NCBI GenBank assembly: GCA_028281625.1
Contig: JANQJN010000100.1
Span: 1 to 46,832, forward strand
DNA: 46,832 nt
Direction: 5' to 3'
Source of the DNA: Emcibacteraceae bacterium
Lineage (GTDB): Bacteria; Pseudomonadota; Alphaproteobacteria; Sphingomonadales; Emcibacteraceae
The position numbers were made by a program, and so were the translations under genes. Position 1 is the first letter of the stretch. The number at the start of each line of letters is the position of its first letter. The notes beneath the pieces are model-generated. The model made no database searches. It worked only from the letters and a program-made list of their open reading frames with translations, and had not been told where the DNA came from. Shown here piece after piece: positions 36,702-46,814 of this stretch.

Positions 36702-38228
36702 TTAATCGGCCAGGATAAAGTTCCGCATTTCTTCATTCATGCGAAGAAGTGATGGCTCGTGAATATAGATCATGTGCCCTACTTCAAAATAACTCATTTC
36801 GATGCGAGACTTATCAAAACCATACAGGTTGAATGTCATTTCGGTACCGTGAAACGGTGTCGCCATATCATAGTAGCCATTGCTCACATAAATCCTCAGG
36901 TCCTTGTTCTCTGCCTGACCTTGGGCGAGCAGCGGAGCTACATTGGCATCACTTCTTTGGCCTTGCCAGTCCCAGCGGCCAATCCCACCAAGGATGTTAT
37001 ATTCACGGCGAATACCACTTACTTCCAAGTCATTGGCCATATAATGCATCAGCGCCGCGGTATAGGCTGCATCAATCCCGGCTGCTGATGGGTCATAAGA
37101 ATATGTCGTATTAGTACCGCTGCGTTCGTTTATGATATAGCGCCCATCAAGGCGGCCAACTGCCTTACGTTCATTGCGCATCAGTTCGCTGCGGTAATGA
37201 TCCGGCGTTACTTTTAGATCAGAATTTTCCAGATACTGTTTTGAAAGTCCCGTATAGGCATTGAGCTTGTCAATGATCTCTTCACGTTTTTCCGGCGCAA
37301 GCGCTGATCCGTGCAAAAGCGCTGGCGCATATTCATTGATGGTAAAGTCACGCACTTCAGCAAGGAATTCTTCGATCGACCCCATCTTGTCAGTGACCCG
37401 ATCATGATACCAGCTTGTGGCGGCCATTGTCGGCAGGTATGCAAGATAACCTTCAATATGACTATCCGCCATTTGACGGCTGTTAAAATCTAGGACTGCG
37501 GAAATCAAAATTACACCGTTAAAGGCTACATCTGTCCAGCCGCCTTCCAGCTCCCCGATCAACGCCGCTGCACGAGTGGTTCCATAACTTTCACCAGCAA
37601 GGTACTTGGGCGATTGCCAGCGATTATTTTCAGTAAGCCAACGATAAATAAAGCTGCCCACTGATTTTGCGTCTTGTTCCACGCCCCACGCGTCCCGACC
37701 AGTCGATTTACCCAGAGTACGCGAATAGCCAACTCCGATGGGATCAATTACCACCATATCCGTAACATCAAGAATGCTCGTCGGGTTATCCTGAAGATCG
37801 AAGGGGGCTGCCCCATCATCGGTCGCATTATCATCCAGCACCACCCGCTTGGGCCCAAATACACCCATATGAAGCCAGACGGAAGAGGAACCCGGGCCAC
37901 CGTTAAAAATAAAGGTCACCGGGCGGTTTTCACCTGCGCCGCTATCTGTACGGATGTAAGATACATTCCAGATCATTCCAGTCACTTCGTCGGTTTTTTC
38001 GTCATACATCAAGGTTTCCTGCGCGGTCGCAGTGTAGGATATGTTCTCACCGTTGATGCGCATTTGATGTTCGGTGACAAACTTCGCAGGATTTTCAGGT
38101 GTCGGCATATTTTGGGCTTCCCGGCGACCTTCACGCTCCTGAGCAACTGCAGACGTTATGACGAAGACAACACAAAGTGATACTTTTAGAACAAATTTCA
38201 TGACCCTCTCCCAAATTCTTTTTGTCAC
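36702..38228 (-). CDS. S10 family serine carboxypeptidase-like, exported
   Basis: FIFNGGPGSSSVWLHMGVFGPKRV, YLAGESYGTTRAAALIGEL, GHMIYIHEPSL; internal signal peptide MKFVLKVSLCVVFVITSAVAQ. Confidence 0.9.
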   Translation of the reverse strand: MTKRIWERVMKFVLKVSLCVVFVITSAVAQEREGRREAQNMPTPENPAKFVTEHQMRINGENISYTATAQETLMYDEKTDEVTGMIWNVSYIRTDSGAGENRPVTFIFNGGPGSSSVWLHMGVFGPKRVVLDDNATDDGAAPFDLQDNPTSILDVTDMVVIDPIGVGYSRTLGKSTGRDAWGVEQDAKSVGSFIYRWLTENNRWQSPKYLAGESYGTTRAAALIGELEGGWTDVAFNGVILISAVLDFNSRQMADSHIEGYLAYLPTMAATSWYHDRVTDKMGSIEEFLAEVRDFTINEYAPALLHGSALAPEKREEIIDKLNAYTGLSKQYLENSDLKVTPDHYRSELMRNERKAVGRLDGRYIINERSGTNTTYSYDPSAAGIDAAYTAALMHYMANDLEVSGIRREYNILGGIGRWDWQGQRSDANVAPLLAQGQAENKDLRIYVSNGYYDMATPFHGTEMTFNLYGFDKSRIEMSYFEVGHMIYIHEPSLLRMNEEMRNFILAD

Positions 38229-38263
38229 TTTAGCGTGGAGGATCAGAATTGAAAATGGGAAAA

Positions 38264-39397
38264 TCAGTCGAGGGTGGTTTTATAGCGGATCATAGCCATT
38301 GTGCCGACCACTAGCATGATCGCACCCAATGGCCAGAATGATGCGAACAGATCTGCTGCGTCTGCACCTTTCAGCATCACGCCCCGCATAAGGCGCATGA
38401 AATGGGTGGCAGGAAGCGCCTCACCGATATACTGCGCCCAGCGCGGCATACCAAGGAACGGAAACAAAAATCCGGACAGGAGGATTTGCGGCAGCAGCAA
38501 AAAGAAAGTCATCTGCAATGCCTGCATCTGAGTCTGGGCGATGGAGGAAAAGAAAAAACCGATCAACAGGTTCACAATGATATACAAGGTGACCGCCGCA
38601 AAAAGTGTTAAATGCGATCCCGCCATGGGAATTTCAAAAGCAAATTCGGCGGCAATAAGTACCACCACGGTTTGAACATACCCTATTATGACATAAGGCG
38701 AAATTTTTCCGATCATCATTTCAAGCGGTTTTATGGGCATGGCGAGCAGGTTTTCCATGGTCCCACGTTCTTTTTCGCGGGTGATCGCAACAGCGGTAAT
38801 CATCGTCATGGTCATAGCAATGATGATACCAAGTAGCCCAGGAATGATATTATACTGCGTTATACCCGCTGGGTTATAGCGCTTATGAATAACCACATCA
38901 ACAGGCGGCGGTGCCTGAGCCAATGCCCCAAGACTGCCGGATAAGTCGCGCCTTAGTCCTTCTGCAACAATTTGTTTCATTGAATTAACGGCGCCTGAAG
39001 AGGCCGAAGGATCAGTCGCATCCGCAACCAACAGCACTTGCGGATTTTCTCCCCGGGCCAGATTACGGCCGAAATTTTCCGGAATGATAAAGATAAAGCT
39101 CACTTCCCCTTCGCGAATCAGTCGTTCTGCCTCCATTTCCGTGGCTGGGTGGTGGGTAAAATCAATGAATGTCGAATTTTCAGCGGCATGTGTGACAGAT
39201 CTTGAAAACACCGACTGATCACGGTCCATAAGCGCTGCTGGTAAATGCCGCGGGTCCGAATTGATGGCAAAACCAAACAAAATCAGCTGCATTATCGGCA
39301 CCCCAATCATCATGGCAAAGGTTGTGCGGTCACGGCGCATTTGCACAAATTCTTTAAGAAGCACTGCCTTTACGCGTGCGAAGGAAAAAATGCTCAT
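38264..39397 (-). CDS. ABC-2 type efflux permease
   Basis: KEFVQMRRDRTTFAMMIGVPIMQLILFGFAIN; TREKERGTMENLLAMPIKPLEMMIGKI. Confidence 0.9.
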   Translation of the reverse strand: MSIFSFARVKAVLLKEFVQMRRDRTTFAMMIGVPIMQLILFGFAINSDPRHLPAALMDRDQSVFSRSVTHAAENSTFIDFTHHPATEMEAERLIREGEVSFIFIIPENFGRNLARGENPQVLLVADATDPSASSGAVNSMKQIVAEGLRRDLSGSLGALAQAPPPVDVVIHKRYNPAGITQYNIIPGLLGIIIAMTMTMITAVAITREKERGTMENLLAMPIKPLEMMIGKISPYVIIGYVQTVVVLIAAEFAFEIPMAGSHLTLFAAVTLYIIVNLLIGFFFSSIAQTQMQALQMTFFLLLPQILLSGFLFPFLGMPRWAQYIGEALPATHFMRLMRGVMLKGADAADLFASFWPLGAIMLVVGTMAMIRYKTTLD

Positions 39398-40323
39398 TGG
39401 AAATTATCCTCCGATCCCGTCATTAAATGAATGAAGGCTTCCTCAAGGCCTGGCCGTCGTTCCTGCCATTCCAAAAGCGGATCATCAAAATAAGGCTCCA
39501 GAGATGACCTTAGTTTCTCTTTATCAGTTCCTGTTATATGCAGCGCCGTACCGAAGCGGGCGATGTCGCCAACCCCTTCTATTTTCTCCAGTTTCCGGCT
39601 CAGGGCCTTAAGCCCTTTGCCTTCCACTCTCCAAGTGTGGATACCGACTTGGTCCACCAATTCAGCGGACGGCGCATCAATGAGTTTACGACCGTAGGCA
39701 ATATAAGCAATATAATCGCATTGGATTGCCTCGTCCATGTAATGGGTGGATACCAGGATGGTAACACCCCGGTCTGCCAGAATATGAATGGTGTCCCAAA
39801 ATTCGCGCCGCGCTTTTGGATCCACACCTGCGGTAGGTTCGTCAAGTAAAAGTAACGCCGGATCATGAAGCATGCATGCGGCAAGCGCGAGGCGCTGCTT
39901 CCATCCACCAGAAAGCGATCCCGCAAGCTGATGCGAACGGGCGCTTAATCCCAGATCGTCAAGCGCCTCACCCACTTTTTCTTCACGGTTTTCAACCTGA
40001 TACATGCGAGCGACAAATTCAAGATTTTCCCGGATGGTAAGGTCCTCCCACAAGGAAAATTTTTGGGTCATATAGCCAACACGTTTTTTTATTTCAGCGG
40101 ACTCCTTGACCACATCGTAGCCAAGAGCAGTACCGGATCCTTCGTTCGGCAGCAAAAGGCCGCAAACCATTCTTATCGTTGTTGTTTTTCCCGATCCATT
40201 TGGCCCCAAAAACCCATAAACAGTGCCTTTTGGAACCTGTAGATCAAAATCGTCGACTACAGTTTTCTCACCATATTTTTTGGTGAGCCCCTTAACGTCG
40301 ATTATGATTTCATGATCGCTCAT
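39394..40323 (-). CDS. ABC transporter ATP-binding protein
   Basis: GFLGPNGSGKTTTIRM, LSGGWKQRLALAACMLHDPALLLLDEPTAGVD. Confidence 0.93.
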   Translation of the reverse strand: MSDHEIIIDVKGLTKKYGEKTVVDDFDLQVPKGTVYGFLGPNGSGKTTTIRMVCGLLLPNEGSGTALGYDVVKESAEIKKRVGYMTQKFSLWEDLTIRENLEFVARMYQVENREEKVGEALDDLGLSARSHQLAGSLSGGWKQRLALAACMLHDPALLLLDEPTAGVDPKARREFWDTIHILADRGVTILVSTHYMDEAIQCDYIAYIAYGRKLIDAPSAELVDQVGIHTWRVEGKGLKALSRKLEKIEGVGDIARFGTALHITGTDKEKLRSSLEPYFDDPLLEWQERRPGLEEAFIHLMTGSEDNFQ

Positions 40324-41264
40324 TGCAACATCACATCCACAGGCTGACCGTTCAGGAATTTTTCCGGATCATCCGGCAGCGCTTCCACCAGATAAACCAG
40401 TTTCGCGCGGTCATTTTCTGAAAAAATTACCGGTGGGGTAAATTCCGCCTGATCGGATACAAAAACGATTTCACCACCAAGACCCGCTTCACAGTTGTCG
40501 CAGGAAAGTGACACACGCCCTCCGTGCTCAATTTGCGCCAAAATCGGTTCCGGGACAAAGAAGCGAATGCGCTTCTGATCCGGTGGTAATAGAGCCAGAA
40601 CCGGTTGATTTGGTCCGGCAATTTCACCGACCCGACGATAAACAATTTCGATCCTCCCTGCCGCTGGGGCCACAATGCTACGGTCACGAAGCTCTGTCTG
40701 CGCACGAACTATCGCTGACTTTCTTGCTTCCACTTCACGCATAGCCGCATCAATCACATCGGATCTAGCAGGAAGTTGAATAATTTCAAGCCTTGATTGA
40801 GCTTCCGTAACCCGCGCTCGGGTGGCATCAAGTGTTGCCTGATCCTGATCAAGACGTGCCGTGGAAAGTACTCCACGTTCCACAAGATTTTTGGTTCGCT
40901 CAAATGTTTGTTGTGCGAGCGTATAAGAAGCTTGCGCTTCCCGAAGTGATTCTTCAGCCGCTCGTATTTCTTCGGGCCGGCCGCCCTTGCGCAGGTTTTG
41001 AAGCTGCGCTTCTGCAGCAGCGCTTGCAGCAATTGCTTCATCCAGCTGGGCCTGTGCCCGCTCACTATCAACAGAAAAAAGCACTGAGCCTTCTTCAACC
41101 TTATCGCCTTCCCTAACATTTAGCGTCGTCAAAATGCCTGCAGAACGCGGCGCAAGATTTAATTGCCTTCCTTCAGCATAACCCTGCAAAACACCATCAT
41201 CAGGCTTTTCGCTACAAGCTGAGAGCAACAATACAGATATTAGTATTAGTAATATTCGCATCAC
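40320..41264 (-). CDS. HlyD-family efflux adaptor, putative lipoprotein
   Basis: Lipobox LLSACSEKP; LNVREGDKVEEGSVLFSVDSERAQAQLDEA; RSIVAPAAGRIEIVYRRVGEIAGPNQPVL. Confidence 0.9.
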   Translation of the reverse strand: MMRILLILISVLLLSACSEKPDDGVLQGYAEGRQLNLAPRSAGILTTLNVREGDKVEEGSVLFSVDSERAQAQLDEAIAASAAAEAQLQNLRKGGRPEEIRAAEESLREAQASYTLAQQTFERTKNLVERGVLSTARLDQDQATLDATRARVTEAQSRLEIIQLPARSDVIDAAMREVEARKSAIVRAQTELRDRSIVAPAAGRIEIVYRRVGEIAGPNQPVLALLPPDQKRIRFFVPEPILAQIEHGGRVSLSCDNCEAGLGGEIVFVSDQAEFTPPVIFSENDRAKLVYLVEALPDDPEKFLNGQPVDVMLQ

Positions 41265-41941
41265 GATTTAACCTCCGGCAATCGAATGCCATTTAAAAAT
41301 ATATCAAGATGAGTCTGCATCAATTTATCCATTTCCAACACTTTGTCTTCCTTGCGGGCGAATGCACCGTTCCAGACCACTTGCATGAGCATCATGCCCA
41401 TTAATGTCCTGACGGCGTACTCCGGTTCAACCGGCTTAAATTCACCCGTATCGACACCACGCTGAATAACGGCGCAAAGTGCGACCATACTGACTTCAAT
41501 CACTTCGTTTCGATAAAAGTCAGCGTGTTCAGGAAAATTTCCAGCTTCACCAATGATTAGCAATGGAATGGTGCCTACTTTCTTATCACCCAGACCACTG
41601 GCAATAAGCGTAATCATATTCATTAAAACTTGACCAGCCGGCAGGTCATTTCCTTTCGCCGATAGCTGCTCGGAAATGGTTTTTAGCTTCGCGGCAATTG
41701 GTGCAACCCTTCGGCGGACGAGCGCCTTGAACATTTCTTCTTTACTTGAAAAATAGAGATACACTGTTCCTTTGGAGAGGCCGGCACGACGCGCTATATC
41801 CTCTATCCTCGCCGCTGCAAAGCCGCGTGCGCGAAATTCTATTAACGCGCCATCAAGAATATCTTCCGGTCTTTTTTCCGGTTTTCTGCGCCATTTCGGT
41901 TCTTCAGCACTTGTTTCAGCAGCTTCATTCACGCGACTCAC
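41261..41941 (-). CDS. TetR/AcrR family regulator of the adjacent efflux system
   Basis: ILDGALIEFRARGFAAARIEDIARRAGLSKGTVYLYFSSKEEMFKALV. Confidence 0.92.
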   Translation of the reverse strand: MSRVNEAAETSAEEPKWRRKPEKRPEDILDGALIEFRARGFAAARIEDIARRAGLSKGTVYLYFSSKEEMFKALVRRRVAPIAAKLKTISEQLSAKGNDLPAGQVLMNMITLIASGLGDKKVGTIPLLIIGEAGNFPEHADFYRNEVIEVSMVALCAVIQRGVDTGEFKPVEPEYAVRTLMGMMLMQVVWNGAFARKEDKVLEMDKLMQTHLDIFLNGIRLPEVKS

Positions 41942-41955
41942 TCCTTCCTTGAGTT

Positions 41956-41985
41956 AATAAATAAATAACCAGTCATTTATTTATT
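41956..41985. promoter_or_regulatory. 11-bp inverted repeat upstream of tetR (candidate operator)
   Basis: AATAAATAAAT-AACCAGTC-ATTTATTTATT. Confidence 0.6.
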
Positions 41986-42058
41986 TGCAAGAATTTTCGG
42001 TTTGATACCTCCCGTTTCTTCACTATAGTTATCTTCTAACAATAACAGTGGGAACATT

Positions 42059-42505
42059 ATGAGTAAGACGACAGCTTTCTTTTATGGCCTATTTATGGAC
42101 CCTGATATTTTGCGGGATCAGGGTTTGTCCCCTTCTGCACCCATAGTCGCCAAGCTTCCTGATTATTCATTTGTTTTGGGCCAAAGGGCCTCCATGATTC
42201 CAAAGGATGGTGCAGAATGTTGGGGTACCATTATGCAGCTTGATCTGGCGGAACTGGATAGGCTTTATTCCGAACCTTCTGTAGAAATGTACCACCCTTG
42301 TGACGTAGTTTGTCAGGATATAAAGGAAAATCAGATCAAAGCCTCCACATACATTCTGCCGAAGGATTACCCGCTTGATCCTCCCTCCTCATCGGACTAT
42401 GCCCAAAAGCTTTTGAAAATTTGCAGCAAATTAGCCTTGCCAGCACCTTACTGCGATAAAATTAAAAACCTGGTTGTTGAAATTGATAAAAACTGTAAGG
42501 ACTAA
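42059..42505 (+). CDS. Gamma-glutamylcyclotransferase-like protein
   Basis: TTAFFYGLFMDPDIL; ECWGTIMQLDLAELDRLYSEPSVEMYHPCDV. Confidence 0.75.
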   Translation: MSKTTAFFYGLFMDPDILRDQGLSPSAPIVAKLPDYSFVLGQRASMIPKDGAECWGTIMQLDLAELDRLYSEPSVEMYHPCDVVCQDIKENQIKASTYILPKDYPLDPPSSSDYAQKLLKICSKLALPAPYCDKIKNLVVEIDKNCKD

Positions 42506-42506
42506 A

Positions 42507-43916
42507 ATGACACTCAAAAGAGCCTTTACCACTGCGCTTTTTGCAATCGCCGTTTCAGCGTGTTCACAGGACCAAAGCACCGAAACCGCGCAAACGGAAG
42601 TATTTGATTTAAAACAGGAACTTTACAAACTTACTTATAATGAAGAAAAGCAACCCACTGAAATATCAGGTTTGCAAATGGTGTTGATCAAAAATGGCGA
42701 CGTGGTGTTTCAACATGCGGAAGGAATGGCCAGGCGAACAGAGAACGCAAACGTCATTTTGACAAATGATCATAAAGTCCGCATCGCATCGATTTCAAAA
42801 TTTATACTGACGGCAGCCTTTATGAAACTGGTGGAGGAAGGCAAAGTAGATTTGGATGCAGATGTTTCTGATTATCTCGGGTTTGAGCTTAGAAACCCAA
42901 ACTACCCTGACCGCGCCATCACTACCCGCCAGGTTCTTGCACACACATCGTCCATTCGTGACGGTGCCTATTACTTTATGGGGCTCACTGAAGATTTTAA
43001 AGACTTTTTTATTCCGGGCGGCGAAAGTGAAAGAAGTGCGGAGCACTTTGACGATGGTGATCATTTTGCGTCAGGAGAAAATCAGGGGCCAGGTGATTAT
43101 TTCACCTATTCAAACCTGAACTTTGGCATTCTTGCTGGCATTATCGAAAATGTTTCAGGTACACGCATGGACTTATTCGTGAAAGAAAATCTGTTTGATC
43201 CGATGGGTTTAACGTCAAGTTTCAGCGTCTGCACATTACATGAAAATAGCTTTGACAGTTTAGCGACGCTTTACCGACGAGGTGATGGCGGTATCACCTG
43301 GAACCCTGACGGACCATGGATTGAGCAAGTAGATGGTGACCCCATCAGATGCTACTACGAAAGCGGCAGTTTCACCCGTGGCGAAACGCCTGATCTAACG
43401 CCGCTTGATCAGTATGAGCTTGGTAAAAACCCAACACTCTTTTCCCCGCAAGGTGGCCTTCGTGCCTCGTCAAATGACCTGGCCACCATTATGCAAATGC
43501 TCCTTAATGGTGGAAAGCACGGTGAAATACAGGTGTTATCACAAACCTCTATTGACGAAATGATGAAAACGGTCTGGCAGTATGACAATGATCTTAAAAA
43601 CGGCCACACGGGCGGTGAAGGTGCGCTCGACGACCCTGCCTCGCAAGGAATGATGACAGCGTACGGCCTCTCAACCCATATTGTGGATTTAAAAGACTGG
43701 GGGTTAAGCGAAGAAAGCCGTGTATTCTATGGCCATCTGGGTGAGGCATACGGCCTGCTTGGACAATTTTGGTTTGATCCGAGCACCGGTGACGGGATCA
43801 TAGCTTTCATTACCGGTGCGGGTGATGACCCAGGCAAAGCAACGGCGACAATTCCACTTTATGCTATTGAGGAAGCGTTGCTCAGATTGGCGCTTCAGGG
43901 ACTTGACCACTATTAA
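42507..43916 (+). CDS. Beta-lactamase-family serine hydrolase, lipoprotein
   Basis: Lipobox FAIAVSACSQ; RIASISKFILTAAFMKLVEEGKVDLD; YSNLNFGILAGIIE. Confidence 0.87.
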   Translation: MTLKRAFTTALFAIAVSACSQDQSTETAQTEVFDLKQELYKLTYNEEKQPTEISGLQMVLIKNGDVVFQHAEGMARRTENANVILTNDHKVRIASISKFILTAAFMKLVEEGKVDLDADVSDYLGFELRNPNYPDRAITTRQVLAHTSSIRDGAYYFMGLTEDFKDFFIPGGESERSAEHFDDGDHFASGENQGPGDYFTYSNLNFGILAGIIENVSGTRMDLFVKENLFDPMGLTSSFSVCTLHENSFDSLATLYRRGDGGITWNPDGPWIEQVDGDPIRCYYESGSFTRGETPDLTPLDQYELGKNPTLFSPQGGLRASSNDLATIMQMLLNGGKHGEIQVLSQTSIDEMMKTVWQYDNDLKNGHTGGEGALDDPASQGMMTAYGLSTHIVDLKDWGLSEESRVFYGHLGEAYGLLGQFWFDPSTGDGIIAFITGAGDDPGKATATIPLYAIEEALLRLALQGLDHY

Positions 43917-44401
43917 TCGAATGCACTTGCGTCGATATTCTTAGATTCCGCGATTTTTTTTGCGCCGAAACCATAGGCGAAACTTAGCACCAGCCAATTA
44001 ATCCCCAAAATAATGGCGGCGCCAATTGCTAACAAGGTGCTGGAAATTTCCGTGAACACAGCCATCAATTCACCAAATGGGACATCTTCAATCAGTGATA
44101 TAACATATATACCCAATATTGATGCTATGACTACAATTACTAAAGATCCACCAACCAGATTAAACTTTTCTCCTTTAGTAGGAACCCTGTTGTTATCGCC
44201 AACAAATTTATTGGCAACAAAAAATGCGGATGCCATCAATATTCCAATACTAATTCCTATATTGCGCTCAACTTCAAAAAACTGAAGCACAACGCTTGTG
44301 ACAACTGAAACCGCTATGTAGGTAATTGCGAAAATCCCGATATATTTCCCTGTATTTACGTCGGCCGATTGATCAGTCAATTTAATCCCCTTTATAAACA
44401 A
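43913..44401 (-). CDS. Hypothetical membrane protein (ABZJ_00895-like by appearance only)
   Basis: 162 aa with four predicted hydrophobic segments; family not firmly recognised. Confidence 0.55.
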   Translation of the reverse strand: MFIKGIKLTDQSADVNTGKYIGIFAITYIAVSVVTSVVLQFFEVERNIGISIGILMASAFFVANKFVGDNNRVPTKGEKFNLVGGSLVIVVIASILGIYVISLIEDVPFGELMAVFTEISSTLLAIGAAIILGINWLVLSFAYGFGAKKIAESKNIDASAFD

Positions 44402-44406
44402 GTATG

Positions 44407-44910
44407 TTAGTCCAAATATTTTGGCGGCAGGGGAAATTCATCCGTTTCTGCCTGCCAGAAAATTGTTTCAATGTACCAGCGCCCATCTTTATGGGCAAGT
44501 TGAATGCTGTTTATGCCCCGAAGGAAAGCTTCACCTTCTGGACTACGCCTGCCTGCATATGTGCTAAACACGTGGGCAATATTACCGAAAACTTCCGTAT
44601 CGCGTGAAATTTCTGTTTCATAAAAATCATTGGCGGCGAATGAGCTTTCAGCAACTTCCCTATATCCTTGTGGTGTCCTTGTTTGAAAACCCGATGCGGT
44701 TTCGCTTGAAGCAAATATAAGCCTTGCGTCCTCATCAAAAAGACTATTGAACCGATCCCAATCGCGCTTATGTTCCTTTGGCCCGGAAATCACGTCATAA
44801 AGTGCTTCAATGATGGCATCAATCGAATCCACATCTTCCATTTTTGCCTGTGCATTTGCACTAAGCGGAAGAATAAGAGCAATTAATACTAATAACTTGA
44901 TTTTTATCAT
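44407..44910 (-). CDS. Exported SnoaL/NTF2-like protein
   Basis: Signal peptide MIKIKLLVLIALILPLSANAQA; DWDRFNSLFDEDARLIF...HVFSTYAGRRSPEGEAFLRGINSIQLAHKDGRWYIETIFWQ. Confidence 0.75.
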   Translation of the reverse strand: MIKIKLLVLIALILPLSANAQAKMEDVDSIDAIIEALYDVISGPKEHKRDWDRFNSLFDEDARLIFASSETASGFQTRTPQGYREVAESSFAANDFYETEISRDTEVFGNIAHVFSTYAGRRSPEGEAFLRGINSIQLAHKDGRWYIETIFWQAETDEFPLPPKYLD

Positions 44911-44921
44911 GACTACATCCT

Positions 44922-45329
44922 TTAATTTTTGTCTGAATCAAATACGTCATCAACGGGGATTTGAAGTCCATTTGCGATATGATTTGTCCGCGCCGCGAGT
45001 GAAACAATTTTAACAAGCTCAGCATACTGACTGTCGTCCATCCCTTTCGCTCTTGCCGCCGCAGTGTGCGAATGCACACAATAAGAACAGCTGTTGGCTA
45101 TCGACACAGCGATGTAAATCATTTCCTTTACAAGAGGATCGATTGTGGATGGTTCTGCCATAACCCTTTTTACATCGGCCCAAGTCCGCTCCAACAGGTC
45201 TTCGTCAAAGGCTACATAAAGCCACATATTATTTATAAAATCTGATTTTCGCGTCTTTCTAATATCATCGAATACGGCTTTCACGCGCGGATTATTTTCA
45301 ATATTTGGATCAGGTTTTCTCGTTGACAT
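44922..45329 (-). CDS. Carboxymuconolactone decarboxylase/AhpD-like protein
   Basis: VKEMIYIAVSIANSCSYCVHSHTAAARAKGMDDSQYAELVKIV with CxxC-xx-H motif. Confidence 0.88.
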   Translation of the reverse strand: MSTRKPDPNIENNPRVKAVFDDIRKTRKSDFINNMWLYVAFDEDLLERTWADVKRVMAEPSTIDPLVKEMIYIAVSIANSCSYCVHSHTAAARAKGMDDSQYAELVKIVSLAARTNHIANGLQIPVDDVFDSDKN

Positions 45330-45468
45330 GTGTCTTTTTTCCTTTTGTTTCTAGATCCTTACAAAGATTATATTAAGCTGACCACGTGCTCGTTACAACA
45401 TCGCTTAAAAAATCTTAAACAATATTTTACGCATTAACAAATGCTAAAGAAGTAACTACTATTAGTTC

Positions 45469-45523
45469 CTGTCATAAAACTATAATTATTATGTAACATT
45501 TCTGTAATATAGTTCACATAAAA
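45469..45523 (+). promoter_or_regulatory. Pho-box-like array of phased 11-mers upstream of the porin
   Basis: CTGTCATAAAA CTATAATTATT ATGTAACATTT CTGTAATATAG TTCACATAAAA. Confidence 0.55.
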
Positions 45524-45591
45524 GCATAATAAATCTGCAACATAAGCGTAGAACAAAACATATATTGATTAACTGATATTAAGGAAAATTA

Positions 45592-46773
45592 ATGCCTGTA
45601 TCCAAAAAAATTCTTGCAGCATTCGCTACCACTGCTTTGCTTTCCACTTCAACCGTAGCAAAAGCGCAAGACTTCAATGTTACATGGAAAGGTGCGCCGG
45701 AGATTGCCAGCGCAGATGGTAACTTTAAAATTAAACTGCGTGGCCGCCTATTCACCGATTGGGGAACTATATCTGATAACGGCGGTAAGGCAGTGGATGC
45801 CACTGAATTTCGCGCCGCCCGCCTGGGTGTTGAAGGTGTGGTTATGAAAGATGTTAAATACAAGCTTGAACTTGATTTTGCCGGTAACGAAGTGAATATA
45901 ACCGACGCTACAATGGAATTGGCACTTAAACCTGTATCGGTGGTTGTGGGCCAATTTAAAACACCCAATTCACTCGAAGAACAAACATCAGGCCGTTTCA
46001 CCACCTTCCTGGAACGCGGAAGCTTTACAGACGCATTTAGTCTAAGTCGTCAAATCGGTATCGCGGCAAACTACAATCAGGACAACATAACTTTTAAAGC
46101 CGGTGTGTTCCAAGGCAACGCCAATGGCGGCGGCGGCACAATACAGGGACGCTCATACGCAGCACGTGCTACATTTGCACCGCAATTTGAAGGTGGATTT
46201 ATTCATATTGGCGCGTCCGCTCTTCACCGTGAGAATGATGATGGTGATCTGACAATCCGTTATCGCCAGCGCCCACATCATCACCTTGCAGGACGCTATG
46301 TAAATACAGATAACTTCCCGTCGGACTCTGACACATTTGTTGGTGTTGAATTCGCTGGTGTCATGGGACCACTTTCCGCACAAGCGGAATGGGGATGGAT
46401 GAGTTCAGCAGGCCTCAATGCAGCACCTGACGCAAAATTCAATGGCGGGTATGTTGACATTAGCTATATACTAACAGGTGAAAGTCGTGGTTATAAAGGC
46501 GGCGCCTTTGACCGGATAAAAGTAAACAATCCTGTATTTAGTGGTGGCTCTGGAGCTTTCCAAATCGCGGCACGTTATGATATTATCGATCTGACAGACA
46601 CCAATGCGGGTGTCATTGGCGGTAAACAAACATCATATATAGTTGGTGCCAATTGGCTTCTAAACAATTACTCTCGCATTATGCTCAACTATTCCAGGTC
46701 GGATATTGACGGTGGCGCCAATGATGGCCAGGAAATTGATACTTTTGGCATTCGTTTCGCTGCGGATTGGTAA
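45592..46773 (+). CDS. Phosphate-selective porin O/P-like outer membrane porin
   Basis: Signal peptide ...AAFATTALLSTSTVAKAQ; FKIKLRGRLFTDWGTIS, VKYKLELDFAGNEVNITDATMELALKPVSVVVGQFKTPNSLEEQTS, C-terminal ...GIRFAADW aromatic end. Confidence 0.9.
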   Translation: MPVSKKILAAFATTALLSTSTVAKAQDFNVTWKGAPEIASADGNFKIKLRGRLFTDWGTISDNGGKAVDATEFRAARLGVEGVVMKDVKYKLELDFAGNEVNITDATMELALKPVSVVVGQFKTPNSLEEQTSGRFTTFLERGSFTDAFSLSRQIGIAANYNQDNITFKAGVFQGNANGGGGTIQGRSYAARATFAPQFEGGFIHIGASALHRENDDGDLTIRYRQRPHHHLAGRYVNTDNFPSDSDTFVGVEFAGVMGPLSAQAEWGWMSSAGLNAAPDAKFNGGYVDISYILTGESRGYKGGAFDRIKVNNPVFSGGSGAFQIAARYDIIDLTDTNAGVIGGKQTSYIVGANWLLNNYSRIMLNYSRSDIDGGANDGQEIDTFGIRFAADW

Positions 46774-46814
46774 TCTTCGATTAACCAGCAGAAAATTCAA
46801 ATATTACAGCAAAG

